Part shown: piece after piece, positions 35,274-36,523 of the stretch | How the letters are laid out: every line of letters starts with the position of its first letter | Position numbering within the stretch: position 1 is the stretch's first letter | NCBI GenBank assembly: GCA_002414505.1 | Contig: DHZF01000151.1 | Location: forward strand, 1-36,523 | Length of the DNA stretch: 36,523 nucleotides | Reading direction: 5' to 3' | DNA from: Hyphomonas sp. UBA5111 | GTDB taxonomy: Bacteria; Pseudomonadota; Alphaproteobacteria; Caulobacterales; Hyphomonadaceae | Program-made: the position numbers and the translations under genes | The notes under the pieces: generated by a model | What the model saw: the letters and a program-made list of their open reading frames with translations, nothing else | The model's database searches: none | Told to the model about the DNA's origin: nothing

Positions 35274-35336
35274 TTGCGCCGAAATCCGGGGGGCACCCCA
35301 TCAGAAGGGATTCGCTCGCGCGAAGCTTAGCAAATC

Positions 35337-35693
35337 ATGTCCAGTGAAGGCCCGAACGACCTCGGTGAACGTATCGCCCAGGCTCAGGCGGCCAGAGCGG
35401 CAAAGGATGCGGCAAAACGCAAGCTGGATGCTGATGATGGAAGTCTTTCGGCCGGGGCCTACGCCCTGCGATATGGCGCGGAATTCGTCGCCTGCATCTT
35501 TGTCGGAGGCCTGATCGGTTTCTGGATCGACGCATTCGCAGGAACAAAGCCCTGGGGCCTGCTGATTGTCGGGACACTCGGCTTCGCAGCAGGTATACGA
35601 GCGATGATGCGCGCCTATCGGGAACTGAATGCCCGGGCGCTAGGAAACTTATCGGAGCCTGAGGCTCCAACAGACGGGACCGGGAACGAATGA
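35337..35693 (+). CDS. atpI: AtpI/AtpZ family ATP synthase accessory protein
   Basis: A 118-residue protein with a charged N-terminus (to about residue 38) and two transmembrane helices: AEFVACIFVGGLIGFWIDAF (about 48-67) and WGLLIVGTLGFAAGIRAMM (about 73-91). This is the AtpI/AtpZ pattern of alphaproteobacteria, encoded first in the F0 operon and thought to help assembly of the c-ring or magnesium supply. Its stop overlaps the start of atpB (ATGA), showing tight coupling. The ribosome site is weak. Confidence 0.9.
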   Translation: MSSEGPNDLGERIAQAQAARAAKDAAKRKLDADDGSLSAGAYALRYGAEFVACIFVGGLIGFWIDAFAGTKPWGLLIVGTLGFAAGIRAMMRAYRELNARALGNLSEPEAPTDGTGNE

Positions 35694-36472
35694 ATTTCGC
35701 TCTGCAAAACACCGCGATTGATCCGATCCACCAGTTCCAGGTCACGAAGTGGCTGGACCTGCGCCTCGGCAATATCGACATTTCCTTCACCAACGCATCA
35801 GGCTTCATGCTGCTGGGCGTGGTGCTGTGCATCGCCTTCTTCGGCTATGCCGCTTCCAAGAAGGCGCTGGTGCCGGGCCGCACGCAATCCATCGCCGAGA
35901 TCGGCTATGGCTTCGTCGCCGACATGGTCCGCTCGACCGCCGGTGAAGAAGGCCTGCGCTTCTTCCCCTTCGTCTTCACGCTCTTCTTCTTCGTGTTCTT
36001 CGCGAACATGATCGGCATGGTGCCCTACGCCTTCACCACGACCAGCCATCTGGTCGTCACCGGTGCACTTGCCCTGCTCGTCATTTCCATCGTCATCGGC
36101 TTCGGTATCTGGAAGAACGGCCTCAGCTTCTTCAAGCTGTTCGCCCCGTCGGGCGCGCCCTTCCTGATCTACCTGATCCTCGTGCCGATCGAGATCATCT
36201 CCTTCCTGGCCCGTCCGGTCACGCTGGCGCTGCGTTTGTTCGCCAACATGCTGGCCGGCCACATCATGCTGAAACTGTTTGCAACCTTTGCAGCCCAACT
36301 CATCGGCGCGGCCCTGTCCGGCGCGGTGTTCATGGGCGTGGTTGGCATCCTGGCCTTCGGCATGGGGGTTGCGCTCAACGCGCTCGAGCTTCTTGTGGCA
36401 GGTCTTCAGGCCTATGTTTTCGCAATCCTGACCTGCGTTTACCTGAACGACGCCCTGCACCCGTCACACTAA
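35690..36472 (+). CDS. atpB: ATP synthase F0 subunit a
   Basis: A 260-residue integral membrane protein of the proton channel. The essential arginine lies in PVTLALRLFANMLAGH. Typical earlier features are IAEIGYGFVADMVRSTAGEEGLRFFPFVFTLFFFVFFANMIGMVPY and several long hydrophobic helices. Together with the c-ring it forms the proton path that drives rotation. The start overlaps the atpI stop. The gene for subunit c would be expected next but lies beyond the window edge. Confidence 0.96.
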   Translation: MNFALQNTAIDPIHQFQVTKWLDLRLGNIDISFTNASGFMLLGVVLCIAFFGYAASKKALVPGRTQSIAEIGYGFVADMVRSTAGEEGLRFFPFVFTLFFFVFFANMIGMVPYAFTTTSHLVVTGALALLVISIVIGFGIWKNGLSFFKLFAPSGAPFLIYLILVPIEIISFLARPVTLALRLFANMLAGHIMLKLFATFAAQLIGAALSGAVFMGVVGILAFGMGVALNALELLVAGLQAYVFAILTCVYLNDALHPSH

Positions 36473-36484
36473 GGACTCTTCGCC

Positions 36485-36507
36485 AGTGCGGCCTTCGGGA
36501 ACGCACT
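36485..36507 (+). other. UUCG hairpin after atpB
   Basis: AGTGCG (36485-36490) pairs with CGCACT (36502-36507), and CC-TTCG-GG (36492-36499) caps the inner part with a stable UUCG tetraloop. It is followed by AAAAAA and not by T residues, so it is not a terminator. It may set mRNA stability or translation between atpB and the next atp gene. Confidence 0.5.
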
Positions 36508-36523
36508 AAAAAACTTGACGCAG

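Overview
The window looks like chromosomal DNA from a GC-rich alphaproteobacterium. A relative of Hyphomonas, Maricaulis or Caulobacter is the best guess. The evidence is a CcrM-type GANTC methyltransferase with its C-terminal extension, a Caulobacterales-like block of ccrM, mutY, a DUF721/DciA protein, DsbA-like proteins, smc and the start of the F0 ATP synthase operon, a large TonB-dependent receptor, and alphaproteobacterial versions of PBP1A and ETF-QO. Genes are packed tightly on both strands. I see no tRNA, rRNA, insertion sequence, phage gene or CRISPR array.

Layout: bases 1-608 hold no convincing gene. They contain two diverged copies of a roughly 205-213 bp unit, spaced about 250 bp apart, that share three hairpins and look like a structured RNA or repeat family. 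Then come a CBS-domain protein, a rhomboid protease and a small DUF4345 membrane protein (609-2354), and a TonB-dependent receptor facing leftwards (2408-4948). A PAS_5-type sensor protein converges on a GMC oxidoreductase (5394-7614), and a tandem PilZ protein converges on a gamma-carbonic anhydrase-like protein (7763-8901). PhoH is preceded by a leader with three strong hairpins, the last a textbook intrinsic terminator just upstream of its ribosome binding site (8937-9970). A leftward block follows (10034-18869): an unknown protein, MgtC, prfB with its programmed +1 frameshift, PBP1A, a TPR lipoprotein and ETF-QO. From 18964 to 23312 lie a uracil-DNA glycosylase with a reduced cysteine set, a hemerythrin-like protein, a TIGR04283/TIGR04282 pair, a short BLUF photoreceptor and a radical SAM protein.

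The right third is a chromosome-maintenance region. The DNA upstream of ccrM carries two DnaA-box-like sites, a palindrome and three regularly spaced GANTC sites. Between ccrM and mutY sits an accessory-looking insert: a PaaX-like regulator divergent from a fatty acid desaturase, then a sialate O-acetylesterase. After that come mutY, the DUF721/DciA protein, two tandem DsbA-like thioredoxin-fold proteins (one periplasmic, one lipoprotein), smc, atpI and atpB.

The main functional themes are chromosome methylation, repair and segregation (ccrM, mutY, UDG, DciA, smc), envelope biogenesis and redox (PBP1A, DsbA-like proteins, TPR lipoprotein, rhomboid), signalling (PilZ, PAS, BLUF) and energy metabolism (ETF-QO, ATP synthase). 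All assignments come from reading motifs in the sequence; no database search was run.
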